This document shows positions 44,324-52,831 of a stretch of DNA of 64,000 bases, piece after piece. The notes beneath the pieces were generated by a model. That model made no database searches. It saw nothing but the letters and a program-made list of their open reading frames with translations, and was not told the DNA's origin. The stretch covers positions 824,805-888,804 of the forward strand of contig NZ_JAHZPA010000001.1 in the NCBI RefSeq assembly GCF_019929225.1. Reading direction: 5' to 3'. A program made the position numbers and the translations under genes. The DNA comes from Streptococcus sanguinis. GTDB taxonomy: Bacteria > Bacillota > Bacilli > Lactobacillales > Streptococcaceae. Each line of letters starts with the position of its first letter. Positions within the stretch are counted from its first letter, which is position 1.

Positions 44324-46864
44324 TCAGATCGCAGCTCGAATCGCTTTTTCCACTGCTTCTTTCTCACGTTTCACCAATTCAACACGCGCAGCAATTTCTT
44401 TGATTCCCATGCTGATGTTTCGGCTAATCGCCATATCATCCAACTGTGGCTCAAAGAAGGCTTTGTACTCTGCCAATCTCTCTTCTGTCTTGAAGATTAC
44501 TGCTGGGCTAATGACAAAGCTATCAAAGCTCATATCGCCACCTAGCGCTGCCTTGATCCAGTCCCAATTCTCACGCGCCCAAGTCCATACTGCTTCTTGA
44601 GTAAAATCACGGCTGAGGAAACGGGCATACCAAGCTGACAAATCCTGCGGTTTTACAGTAAATTTATCCTTCCAAGTCGCTAACAGTTCATCCAGGGTTT
44701 CCTTGTTCTTCGTATAAGAAAGGGCTGTAGAAAGCGCATTTTTGAAGCTTCCGTCATTTGAAGCGACATATAGGTCCAGATAAAGCTTAGTCAGCTCTTT
44801 GCTTTCATGATGCTTGATTTGGTTGACCAATACCTGCAAACGAATAGCGGCAGGGAGTTTTTCCAAATTATCACGATAACTATCAAAAATCTGGCTTGCT
44901 TGAGCTTTAGCTGTCTCGTCGTCAGCCTTAATCATATTGCCCACAATTAGCTGACGAACCATCTCATCCTCATCGCTTTCACCTTCCTGTTTTTCAAAAC
45001 CAAGACGGTCGAAATTACTTTGACTTAGAACTTTCAGCAAGGCTTTGTAATCTTCTTCTGTCTGACTGCCTTCATCCACAAAGCGATTCAATCCTTCCAG
45101 AACTTGGGAAACAGCTGAAACTACCATATAAGAAGTTTCGTTTACCAGCTTACTGATGACTGGCAGCAGGTCCGCATAGGAAATCTTACCAGACTCTGCC
45201 AGAAGTCGGCGCTCCTGCACGATTTGCAGTTTGCTGATATTGTCCAAAGAGCTGAGATTATTCAGAAGAGCTTCTAGCAACTCACCTTGATAATCTGTAA
45301 TATAGTGGGCCGTGTTTTCTGTATTAAGACGCAGGGCTCCTTCATTTTGCGCTGCCAAGGCTGCATAATTCGGAATTTCCAGTCTTTCTGTCGTCAGAGT
45401 ATCAGGAAGTCCTTGCCAATTGCTATTGAGCGGTACTGGCCAGAGGCGACCTTTGTCTTCGTGCTCCCCAATGAAGAACTGCTTCTGCGTCAAAATCAAG
45501 GTATCATTTTCGACCTTGGCAGTAACAACTGGATAACCCGGCTGCTCCAGCCAAGCATCCATAAAGGCAGCTACATCACGACCAGAAGCTTGAGAAAGAG
45601 CGTCCCAGAGGTCACGACCGATGGTATTTCCATACTGGTGCTTCTCAAAGTAGGCACCTAGCCCCTTACGGAAAGCATCATCTCCCAGCCAACGGCGCAG
45701 CATGTGCATGAGACGGCTGCCCTTAGCATAGACAATCGCCCCATCAAAAAGAGTATTAATTTCATCAGGGTGCTTGACCTCTACATGGACCGACTGAACG
45801 CCATCTGTCGCGTCACGCTTGAGGGCATATGGAGCTCCACTGGTCTGGAAATCTTCAAAAATCTTCCAGCTAGGCTCAATTGCATCAACTGAGACATACT
45901 CCATCATATTGGCAAAGCTTTCATTGAGCCAGAGGTCATCCCACCACTTCATGGTAACTAGATTTCCGAACCATTGGTGGGCTAGTTCGTGTGCAACAAC
46001 CAAGGCAACTGTCTGACGGCTCAGAGCTGTTGAATTTTCATCCACCAGCAAATAGATTTCCCGATAGGTCACCAAGCCCCAGTTTTCCATAGCACCAGCA
46101 GAAAAGTCTGGCAGAGCCACATGAAGTGACTGAGGAATAGGATACTTGACTCCATAATATTCTTCGTAAAATTCAATACAGCGAACCGCAATGTCCAAAG
46201 CAAACTCTAGATTGCTCTCTGGGTGGGCCTTGGTCGCATAAACTCCAACCATGGTTCCATTCTTGGTTTTAGCAGTAATTCCTTGCATATCACCTGCAGC
46301 AAAAGCCAAGAGATAGGAAGACATACGTGGAGTCGTTTCAAACTTCCAAACACCAGTTGCTTTGCGGTTTTCAACATCAATTTCCGGCATATTAGACAGA
46401 GCTAACTCGCCCTCTGCTTGGTCAAATTTCAAAGCCAAATCAAAAGTTGCCTTAGCCTCTGGCTCATCCACACTCGGAAAAGCTTCACGAGCAAAATGGC
46501 TCTCAAACTGCGTAGAAATGATCTCTTTTTTCACACCATCAACCGTGTAGTAAGATGGGTAAATCCCTGTCATATTGTCCGTAATCTTACCAGTATAATT
46601 TATGGTCACCACTACAGACCCAGTTGCTTCCAGCTCAATATAAAGAGCTTCATCGTCCTTATCAAGAGTGAAAGGACGAGCTTGGCCAGCCACCTCTACA
46701 GCTTCAACTGTCAAATCTTTTTGATGTAGGGAAATCTTACTCGTCTTAGCTTCCCCAGTAATGGTCACCTTGCCTGAAAAAGACTTGTCGGCACGATTCA
46801 GATCCAAAAAGAGATCATAGTGCTCAGGAACAAAAGTTTCAATAAAATGTTTAACTGCTTGCAT
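44324..46864 (-). CDS. pepN: Aminopeptidase N
   Basis: M1-family zinc aminopeptidase of 846 residues that removes N-terminal residues from peptides in the cytoplasm. The exopeptidase motif GAMENWG and zinc motif HELAHQWFGN followed by WLNESFA are present, and the C-terminal ERAP1-like helical domain is complete. Start 46864 follows GAGGAGAAG; an in-frame start at 46897 is rejected. An extended -10 (TGATACAAT) is found about 70 bases upstream. Single gene. Confidence 0.97.
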   Translation of the reverse strand: MQAVKHFIETFVPEHYDLFLDLNRADKSFSGKVTITGEAKTSKISLHQKDLTVEAVEVAGQARPFTLDKDDEALYIELEATGSVVVTINYTGKITDNMTGIYPSYYTVDGVKKEIISTQFESHFAREAFPSVDEPEAKATFDLALKFDQAEGELALSNMPEIDVENRKATGVWKFETTPRMSSYLLAFAAGDMQGITAKTKNGTMVGVYATKAHPESNLEFALDIAVRCIEFYEEYYGVKYPIPQSLHVALPDFSAGAMENWGLVTYREIYLLVDENSTALSRQTVALVVAHELAHQWFGNLVTMKWWDDLWLNESFANMMEYVSVDAIEPSWKIFEDFQTSGAPYALKRDATDGVQSVHVEVKHPDEINTLFDGAIVYAKGSRLMHMLRRWLGDDAFRKGLGAYFEKHQYGNTIGRDLWDALSQASGRDVAAFMDAWLEQPGYPVVTAKVENDTLILTQKQFFIGEHEDKGRLWPVPLNSNWQGLPDTLTTERLEIPNYAALAAQNEGALRLNTENTAHYITDYQGELLEALLNNLSSLDNISKLQIVQERRLLAESGKISYADLLPVISKLVNETSYMVVSAVSQVLEGLNRFVDEGSQTEEDYKALLKVLSQSNFDRLGFEKQEGESDEDEMVRQLIVGNMIKADDETAKAQASQIFDSYRDNLEKLPAAIRLQVLVNQIKHHESKELTKLYLDLYVASNDGSFKNALSTALSYTKNKETLDELLATWKDKFTVKPQDLSAWYARFLSRDFTQEAVWTWARENWDWIKAALGGDMSFDSFVISPAVIFKTEERLAEYKAFFEPQLDDMAISRNISMGIKEIAARVELVKREKEAVEKAIRAAI

Positions 46865-46978
46865 CAGCTTCTCCTCATCTAGCGAACAACATGGCAAGAT
46901 TACTCTGCCGCCCTTGTCCGTTTATAATCTGTTATTATTGTATCATATTTAGAAGATTTCGTTGCAGAATAAATGCAA

Positions 46979-47001
46979 ACAAAAAGACAGGAAAACCTGT
47001 C
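46979..47001 (-). terminator. Terminator of T7SS cassette 2
   Basis: GACAGG-TTTT-CCTGTC on the minus strand (forward 46986-47001), followed by TTTTTG. It lies 29 bases after the DUF3958 gene stop. Confidence 0.85.
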
Positions 47002-47029
47002 CGTTTGGTTTATGATAATAGAAGAAAGG

Positions 47030-47356
47030 TCAAGAGTTCTTCTTTTCTTTCTCAAGTTCCTCTAATTTTTTGTTATAGATTCGATTTTCTTCGTGATAAG
47101 TTTTGTTTAGCCGTTCTTCATAACGATGAATTTTTCTCTCAAAAATTTCTCTATTTTCTTCTATTTGGCTTAATTCATATGAGGGCACGGTATCAGGACT
47201 ATTGCGACAAAAAGATAATAGCCATTCGCTCATTTGCTCTGAAACATTTTTAGCCTCTCGTCTCATATTCTGATAATCCCATTCATACTCGCTGACTTTC
47301 TTTCGAAAAGCTATATGCTCGTCATCAAGGCGCTGAATTTTTTTCTGAATATCCAT
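47030..47356 (-). CDS. DUF3958-type small helical partner of the T7SS toxin (cassette 2)
   Basis: 108 residues, helical and highly charged (KKIQRLDDEHIAFRKKVSEYE at the start, a Lys/Glu-rich C terminus). The KxxQxLxDEHxxxxxK pattern parallels the cassette-1 protein at 26228-26539. Last gene of cassette 2, 8 bases after the TIGR04197-like gene, with GGAGG before the start. Inferred helical chaperone/targeting partner of the toxin. Confidence 0.75.
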   Translation of the reverse strand: MDIQKKIQRLDDEHIAFRKKVSEYEWDYQNMRREAKNVSEQMSEWLLSFCRNSPDTVPSYELSQIEENREIFERKIHRYEERLNKTYHEENRIYNKKLEELEKEKKNS

Positions 47357-47364
47357 ACTACCTC

Positions 47365-47661
47365 CTATAGGATAGGGCTGGCTAATTCAGGCTTTGGAAC
47401 AGCACCTAAAACCTCTTTGACTGAATCTGCCGCCCCACCAGAGAAAGCCCCAGATAAATCCGCAGGCACTTGAGAAGACGCAAAAGATTTCATAGTCTCG
47501 GCTTGATTATTCAGCCAGCTTTGCAAAGCTTGACTTTCAGCTAAAAGAACAGCTCTTTTAGCTGAAATCAAGCCACGAATAGCTATGCGTTCCTGAATCT
47601 TTAAATATTCTTTTTTTATACGTTCCGCTTCAACTCGATCTTCTGTATTTGGTTCAATCAT
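47365..47661 (-). CDS. TIGR04197-like T7SS effector partner (cassette 2)
   Basis: 98 residues, two long helices and a C-terminal tail ASPIL that parallels DSPIKG of the cassette-1 protein. GLISAKRAVLLAESQALQSWL compares with ALIAAKEQLILAKGAELATQL of the other (similar spacing of A-K-x-x-x-L-A). Start 47661 follows AGGAG; upstream in-frame starts overlap the toxin gene and lack a site. It sits 10 bases after the toxin stop. Confidence 0.75.
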   Translation of the reverse strand: MIEPNTEDRVEAERIKKEYLKIQERIAIRGLISAKRAVLLAESQALQSWLNNQAETMKSFASSQVPADLSGAFSGGAADSVKEVLGAVPKPELASPIL

Positions 47662-47671
47662 ACATTCTCTC

Positions 47672-49078
47672 CTATTTTTTTGTGAAAATCTGGGCGCCTT
47701 TTTGATCAATCTCCACAATCTTATCAGCAGCCTTGTTTAAACTTCCAGCAATGCCAGTCATTGTAGTCATATAAGAGTTTGCTGACGCAAGAGTAGATGC
47801 TTCTGTTCCGTCATTCCAAGCAGTTGATATGCTCAACTCAGATAGTAATCCTTCTATCTCATCAGCAGAAAGATTGTGGGCTAGAGTATAAGCTGCATCT
47901 CTCAGTTCTTTGATATGATTTTCAACACTAGATTTAGCACTTTTTATCTTATCTTTAATTTCTTGCTCATATACTTCAGCCTGAAGCTGAGCTGTTTGCG
48001 CACTTGTACGAACAAGTTCCTCTCTTAAACTAATTTTTTTGTTGCCAGAGCTGGTTCTTAAAGAAGCATGAAGTTCATCAATGTGTTGTCTATTTATGGC
48101 GATTAAATCCTGTTTAGAAGGCTCAGGAGCAAAGTCTCCATATTCCTTTAAATACTCACTAACATAATACTCAGGATTTTGCTTGTCATCCTCTAATCCA
48201 TAATTTGCGATTGCTACATTTACTTTGTACGTTTTTGCTTTATATTCAGCAATCTTTCGGACCTGTTTTTCTGTCATACCAGTAGCGAATCGATTTTTTT
48301 TATAATACCATTCAACATCTAATCCATTCCCCTTCATTTTAGGAGTTCTTGGTGAATGTCCATCTTCCCCTTCAACTACCTCAAATTTCATTGTTTTTCC
48401 ATAGGGAACATAACCACTATTTCCGTCTAAGAAAACAACATCGCCTCGACTATCTCTATAGATAGTAGCATTTTTGTTAAGATAGGCTACTTGTTCTTTT
48501 GAAATACCACCTGTGTCAACAGCTTTTTTAGCCGCAAAATCCATAAAATTTGTCACTTTGATTGTACGGTTCTGTTTAAGACCATACTTCGAAGCTGTAT
48601 AAGCTACCCCAGGTCCTGCTTGACTGTGCCCAGACATATTAGAAATGATACCATTATGAGATTTTATCTTTTCTTCAGTAATTTGATAAAACATATCAAT
48701 ATCATCTGATTGGGGAGTCAGCATTCCTGGAAATATGCCAAATGCACCACTAGCAAAGAATGCTCTTTCAGATGAATCAACAATATTCCGATTCTTTTTC
48801 CAAAAATATGGTTGATTCCCAAATTCTTTTGAATTTTCAAAGGGCATCTGAGTACCAGCAACAACTATGGTTGTTTCTTGGTAGTTTGGATTTGCTCCAT
48901 CTTTACTATCAACAGGTACAACTGCCATTGCTTGAGTTGTACTATCTTGTCGATAAACGATTTGATAATACTCAGGGTTATCATATGTTCCGGCATTTAT
49001 AACTGCTCCCTCACTTTTTTTAACATTCCCCTTAAGACCTAACTGTAATCTTCGAACTTCTTGATCAGACAAAGTCAT
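47672..49078 (-). CDS. T7SS-associated hydrolase-type toxin with reverse domain order (cassette 2)
   Basis: 468 residues. Residues about 25-300 look like a lipase-type alpha/beta hydrolase: VAGTQ (oxyanion-type, about 73-77), nucleophile elbow GHSQAG with Ser152, and candidate Asp/His in SRGDVV (about 210-215) and GHSPRT (241). Residues about 315-468 are helical, with AWNDGTEAS near 424, matching the W-D-D tail motif of the cassette-1 toxin. No signal peptide and no N-terminal LXG domain. AAGGAG precedes the start; the upstream immunity gene ends one base before it. The enzyme domain differs from that of cassette 1, so target specificity may differ. Confidence 0.7.
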   Translation of the reverse strand: MTLSDQEVRRLQLGLKGNVKKSEGAVINAGTYDNPEYYQIVYRQDSTTQAMAVVPVDSKDGANPNYQETTIVVAGTQMPFENSKEFGNQPYFWKKNRNIVDSSERAFFASGAFGIFPGMLTPQSDDIDMFYQITEEKIKSHNGIISNMSGHSQAGPGVAYTASKYGLKQNRTIKVTNFMDFAAKKAVDTGGISKEQVAYLNKNATIYRDSRGDVVFLDGNSGYVPYGKTMKFEVVEGEDGHSPRTPKMKGNGLDVEWYYKKNRFATGMTEKQVRKIAEYKAKTYKVNVAIANYGLEDDKQNPEYYVSEYLKEYGDFAPEPSKQDLIAINRQHIDELHASLRTSSGNKKISLREELVRTSAQTAQLQAEVYEQEIKDKIKSAKSSVENHIKELRDAAYTLAHNLSADEIEGLLSELSISTAWNDGTEASTLASANSYMTTMTGIAGSLNKAADKIVEIDQKGAQIFTKK

Positions 49079-49079
49079 A

Positions 49080-49670
49080 TCATTCTTCTCCTTTGCTTAG
49101 CTTAACATTGTAAATGATTTCAGCTTCTGGGCTTCCTTTTTCATCCTTAACAACATCCTTTAACTGACTGTCTTCAACCAATAAAGAAATATTTTCATCT
49201 GTACTTCTAGCCTTCGTGAGCTTTGCTTCGTCTGGCAAATGTTTTGCATTTGAAACATCAATGTCATTACCTTCTGAGTCCATTAATTCTATAACATTAT
49301 TTCCTGAACCATCAAAATCAAGAAATATATGAGTAACCAAACCATAGCTACTAGGTGTGTAGTTCTTTATTGTTGTTCCTAATGTTGCTTTATTCCCATA
49401 TTTATCATAAATCGTCGGACGTACATAGGCATTTGAGAAAGTTGACCCTTCCTCAGTAATGTAGATTGGGGAAAACTCAATCTTTTCAACCCCTGAGTAA
49501 TGCTCTTTTATATAAGTTCCTAGTTGCTCTTCCAGAAGTCGAAAGCCATGCTGATAGAGTTTGGCTGTTTTGGGGCTAAGGTTAGGTTTTGTCAATTTGT
49601 TATACATATAGATGCCTCCTGAAATTATAATGAACAGAATTGTTAAAGCAATAATAATCTTTTTTTTCAC
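49080..49670 (-). CDS. Membrane-anchored putative immunity protein 1 (cassette 2)
   Basis: 196 residues starting at GTG after GGAGG. N-terminal transmembrane segment (about 5-22), then an exported domain with LSPKTAKLYQHGFRLLEEQL, GVEKIEFSPIY and DFDGSGNNVIELMDSEGN. Two paralogues follow upstream. It ends one base before the toxin gene, so it is likely the cognate immunity protein, acting at the outer face of the membrane. No lipobox. Confidence 0.7.
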   Translation of the reverse strand: MKKKIIIALTILFIIISGGIYMYNKLTKPNLSPKTAKLYQHGFRLLEEQLGTYIKEHYSGVEKIEFSPIYITEEGSTFSNAYVRPTIYDKYGNKATLGTTIKNYTPSSYGLVTHIFLDFDGSGNNVIELMDSEGNDIDVSNAKHLPDEAKLTKARSTDENISLLVEDSQLKDVVKDEKGSPEAEIIYNVKLSKGEE

Positions 49671-49721
49671 TAATATACCTCCTTACACCGATTCGTAAAA
49701 ATGCTCACATGTTTTTCTAAT

Positions 49722-49750
49722 AGTATATCATAGTGTCTCGCCATTGTCAT
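49722..49750 (-). promoter_or_regulatory. Promoter of immunity gene 1 (cassette 2)
   Basis: On the minus strand ATGACA (49750-49745), 17 bases, TGA-TATACT (49727-49722), about 52 bases before the GTG start. The block resembles the promoter of immunity gene 2. Confidence 0.6.
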
Positions 49751-49829
49751 ATAAAATTTTTTATCACTTCCGCTAAAAATACTCTGTTACATCGATAAAA
49801 GTTTCATTCCTTAATGAGTTAATGTGATA

Positions 49830-50423
49830 TCATCCTTCCTCTTTGCTTAGCTTAATATTGTAAATGATTTCAGCTTCTGGGCTTCCTTTTTCATCCTTAA
49901 CAACATCCTTTAACTGACTGTCTTCAACCAATAAAGAAATATTTTCATCTGTACTTCTAGCCTTCGTGAGCTTTGCTTCGTCTGGCAAATGTTTTGCATT
50001 TGAAACATCAATCTCATTACCTTCTGAGTCCATCAATTCTATAACATCATTTCCTGACCCATCAAAATCAAGAAATATATGAGTAACTAAACCATAGCTA
50101 TTAGGTATGTATTTCTTTATTTTTGTTCCTAATGTTGCTTTATTTCCATATTTATCATAAATTGTCGGACGTACATAGGCATTTAGCATAGAACCACCAT
50201 TATCTCCTGTAATATAAATCGGAGAAAATTCAATCTTCTCAATACCTTTATAGTGTTCTTTGAAATAGATTCCATATTGTTCTTCTAAGAGTCGAAAGCC
50301 TCTCTGATAGAGCTTGGTTGTTTTGGGGCTTAGGTTAGGGTTTGTTAGTTTGTTGTATATATAGATTCCGCCTGACATTACAATGAATAGAATTGTTAAA
50401 ACAAAAATAAACTTCTTTTTCAC
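49830..50423 (-). CDS. Membrane-anchored putative immunity protein 2 (cassette 2)
   Basis: 197 residues. The frame opens at an ATG (50453), but GGAGG lies inside that extension and GTG 50423 is the matching start, as in paralogue 1. One transmembrane segment then an exported domain. The middle (EEQYGIYFKEHYKGIEK, ITGDNGGSMLNAY) differs from paralogues 1 and 3, while the last 75 or so residues are nearly identical. Possibly immunity to a variant toxin. Confidence 0.7.
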   Translation of the reverse strand: MKKKFIFVLTILFIVMSGGIYIYNKLTNPNLSPKTTKLYQRGFRLLEEQYGIYFKEHYKGIEKIEFSPIYITGDNGGSMLNAYVRPTIYDKYGNKATLGTKIKKYIPNSYGLVTHIFLDFDGSGNDVIELMDSEGNEIDVSNAKHLPDEAKLTKARSTDENISLLVEDSQLKDVVKDEKGSPEAEIIYNIKLSKEEG

Positions 50424-50467
50424 TAATATACCTCCATTATAACGCGTTTTCATAGTTCTTTTCTAAT

Positions 50468-50496
50468 AGAATAGCATAATACCTTAGTATTGTCAT
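50468..50496 (-). promoter_or_regulatory. Promoter of immunity gene 2 (cassette 2)
   Basis: On the minus strand ATGACA (50496-50491), 17 bases, TGC-TATTCT (50473-50468), about 45 bases before GTG 50423. Confidence 0.55.
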
Positions 50497-50582
50497 ATAA
50501 AATATTTTTCATTATTTTTGGCAAACTTCTATCCTCAACTACCTAAGAAAATAGTTGTCTTTGTCGCTTAGTTCACGCCACA

Positions 50583-51173
50583 TCATCCTTCCTCTTTACT
50601 TAGTTTAACATTGTAAATGATTTCAGCTTCTGGGCTACCTTTTTCATCCTTAACAACATCCTTTAACTGACTGTCTTCAACCAATAAAGAAATATTTTCA
50701 TCTGTACTTCTAGCCTTCGTGAGCTTTGCTTCGTCTGGCAAATGTTTTGCATTTGAAACATCAATGTCATTACCTTCTGAGTCCATTAATTCTATAACAT
50801 TATTTCCTGAACCATCAAAATCAAGAAATATATGAGTAACTAAACCATAGCTATTAGGTGTGTAGTTCTCTATTGTTGTTCCTAATGTTGCTTTATTCCC
50901 ATATTTATCATAAATAGTTGGACGGATATAGACATTTGAGAAAGTTGACCCTTCCTCAGTAACGTAGATTGGGGAAAACTCAATCTTTTCAACACCTGAG
51001 TAATGCTCTTTTATATAAGTTCCTAGTTGCTCTTCCAGAAGTCGAAAGCCATGCTGATAGAGTTTAGCTGTTTTGGGACTTAAGTTAGGTTTGGTTACTT
51101 TGTTGTATATATAGATGCCGCCTGATACCAAAACAAGAATAAGAGCAAGTGTCGTAAAAATTTTTTTCTTCAT
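50583..51173 (-). CDS. Membrane-anchored putative immunity protein 3 (cassette 2)
   Basis: 196 residues, first gene of the cassette. The body is very close to immunity protein 1 (only scattered changes such as NAYVRPT/NVYIRPT), but the N-terminal 25 residues and upstream region differ. Two adjacent ATG codons (51176, 51173) follow AGGAG; the second has better spacing. One transmembrane segment, exported C-terminal domain. Confidence 0.7.
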   Translation of the reverse strand: MKKKIFTTLALILVLVSGGIYIYNKVTKPNLSPKTAKLYQHGFRLLEEQLGTYIKEHYSGVEKIEFSPIYVTEEGSTFSNVYIRPTIYDKYGNKATLGTTIENYTPNSYGLVTHIFLDFDGSGNNVIELMDSEGNDIDVSNAKHLPDEAKLTKARSTDENISLLVEDSQLKDVVKDEKGSPEAEIIYNVKLSKEEG

Positions 51174-51228
51174 CATTTTCTCCTAAATTCTTCATTATGA
51201 AAATACATTACATTTTTTATATTCTTAT

Positions 51229-51257
51229 AGTGTAACATAGTCGGACTCAAGTTCCAA
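51229..51257 (-). promoter_or_regulatory. Promoter of immunity gene 3 and cassette 2
   Basis: On the minus strand TTGGAA (51257-51252), 17 bases, TGT-TACACT (51234-51229), about 55 bases before the start. Confidence 0.55.
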
Positions 51258-51289
51258 TGAAAAACAGGATACTTCAGTATAGTCATGAA

Positions 51290-51324
51290 TATACAAAAAA
51301 GACACGAAACAAATCGTATCTTTT
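51290..51324 (-). terminator. Terminator of the pst-phoU operon
   Basis: AAAAGATACG pairs with CGTGTCTTTT on the minus strand (forward 51297-51324, one mismatch) around an 8-base loop, then TT and GTAT. It directly follows phoU. Confidence 0.8.
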
Positions 51325-51329
51325 GATGA

Positions 51330-51983
51330 TTACAACTCAATAATTTTACCTGTTTCAAAGTAAACAACCCATTCACAGATATTCTTGGCATAGTCGCCGA
51401 TTCGTTCCAGATAAGAGATAACTTGGAAGTAGTCACGGCCAGTCACAATCAGCTCTGGATTTTGTTTGATTTCCTCAGTAGCAAGATCGCGAATATCATC
51501 AAAGTATTGATTGATTTTCTCATCTAGAGCTGCTACTGCATAGGCTTGGTCTACATTTCCATTGAGGTAGACATTCAGTGTTTCTTCGACGAAATTCTTA
51601 ACATCGCGCCCCATCTTGCTGATGGCATCTTCTACGGACTCAATGCGAACTTCTCCCTTCATCCGAACAGTAGCTTTGGCGATAGATACAGCGTGGTCAC
51701 CCATGCGTTCCAAATCACTGCTGGCTTTCAGCACGGTGATAACGGTTCGCAAATCCTGAGACACAGGTTGCTGCAGGGCGATGATTTCCAGAGATTTTTT
51801 CTCCAGTTTCACCTCGTATTCATTGACTTCAGCGTCGTCTTCAATGACCTGACGAGCCAGTTCACGGTCATGCGTAACAAAGGCACGAACCGTCCGGTTA
51901 ATCTGCGATAGGACTTCGTTTCCCATCGCGTAGAATTGATTATGAAGTTTTTCTAAATCTTCTTCAAATTGTACTCTAAGCAT
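51330..51983 (-). CDS. phoU: Phosphate transport regulator PhoU
   Basis: 217-residue, all-helical cytoplasmic protein of two PhoU repeats (ELARQVIEDDAEVNEYEVKLE in the first, NPELIVTGRDYFQVISYLERIGDYAKNI in the second, with the E/D-x-x-x-D metal motifs). It links Pst transporter activity to the phosphate two-component system. Last gene of the pst operon, 14 bases after pstB. Confidence 0.95.
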   Translation of the reverse strand: MLRVQFEEDLEKLHNQFYAMGNEVLSQINRTVRAFVTHDRELARQVIEDDAEVNEYEVKLEKKSLEIIALQQPVSQDLRTVITVLKASSDLERMGDHAVSIAKATVRMKGEVRIESVEDAISKMGRDVKNFVEETLNVYLNGNVDQAYAVAALDEKINQYFDDIRDLATEEIKQNPELIVTGRDYFQVISYLERIGDYAKNICEWVVYFETGKIIEL

Positions 51984-51997
51984 AAAATTCCTTTCTC

Positions 51998-52756
51998 TTA
52001 TCCGAATTTACCAGTAATGTAATCTTCTGTCTCTTTATGGGCTGGATTGAGGAACATCTTCTTGGTTTCATTAAATTCAATCAAGTCTCCACCAAGGAAG
52101 AAGCCTGTTTTTTCAGAAATCCGAGACGCCTGCTGCATGGAGCGAGTGACCAAAAGCATGGTATATTTGTCTTTTAGACTGTAGAGGGTTTCCTCGATTT
52201 TCCCAGCTGAGATTGGATCCAAGGCTGATGTTGGCTCGTCCAAGAGAATGATCTTAGGACTAGTAGCTAGCACGCGAGCCACACAAACCCGTTGCTGCTG
52301 ACCACCGGAAAGACCGATAGCGGAATCATGCAGACGGTCCTTGACCTCGTCCCAGATAGAAGCACCAATAAGGGAGCGCTCTACTGCTTCGTCCAAAACT
52401 GCCTTGTCCTTGACACCATTAATCCGAAGTCCATAGACCACATTTTCATAGATGGTCATAGGGAAAGGATTGGGCTGCTGGAAAACCATGCCGATTTCCT
52501 TGCGAAGCTCTACCGTATCTGTCCTCGGACCATAGATATTGTGACTGTTATAAATGACCGTTCCTGTAGTTGTTACTTCCGGATTCAGGTCGCCCATTCG
52601 GTTGATGGCCTTAAGCAAGGTTGACTTACCTGAGCCTGACGGTCCAATCAAAGCCGTAATCTCATTTGGCATGAAATCAAGTGAAACGCTATTAAGGGCT
52701 TTCTTTTTATTATAATAAACCGACAAGTCCTTGACTTGCAAAATAGGTTCTGTCAT
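51998..52756 (-). CDS. pstB: Phosphate ABC transporter ATP-binding protein (second PstB, H-loop Arg)
   Basis: 252 residues with Walker [11 protein letters not shown]-loop [11 protein letters not shown], signature LSGGQQQR and Walker [13 protein letters not shown]. The H-loop reads LLVTRSMQQ: Arg replaces the His normally required for ATP hydrolysis. This copy may therefore be a degenerate site paired with the intact PstB encoded next to it. Start 52756 follows AAGGAAA; the ATG at 52771 overlaps that site. Confidence 0.93.
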   Translation of the reverse strand: MTEPILQVKDLSVYYNKKKALNSVSLDFMPNEITALIGPSGSGKSTLLKAINRMGDLNPEVTTTGTVIYNSHNIYGPRTDTVELRKEIGMVFQQPNPFPMTIYENVVYGLRINGVKDKAVLDEAVERSLIGASIWDEVKDRLHDSAIGLSGGQQQRVCVARVLATSPKIILLDEPTSALDPISAGKIEETLYSLKDKYTMLLVTRSMQQASRISEKTGFFLGGDLIEFNETKKMFLNPAHKETEDYITGKFG

Positions 52757-52831
52757 ACGTTTTTCCTTCATTTTATTTTACATTCAACCAAAGACTAAGC
52801 TTGTTGAATCGTGATGAATACGGACAGCTGC

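Larger units (their letters stand above)
49080..51176 (-). repeat. Tandem triplication of the immunity gene, period about 750 bp
   Basis: Matching stretches recur at offsets of 750 and 753 bases (for example TAAATGATTT at 49111, 49861 and 50614 on the plus strand). The 3' 230 or so bases are almost identical in all three copies, including third positions, whereas the middle of copy 2 has diverged. This pattern suggests recent duplication with gene conversion. Confidence 0.85.
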
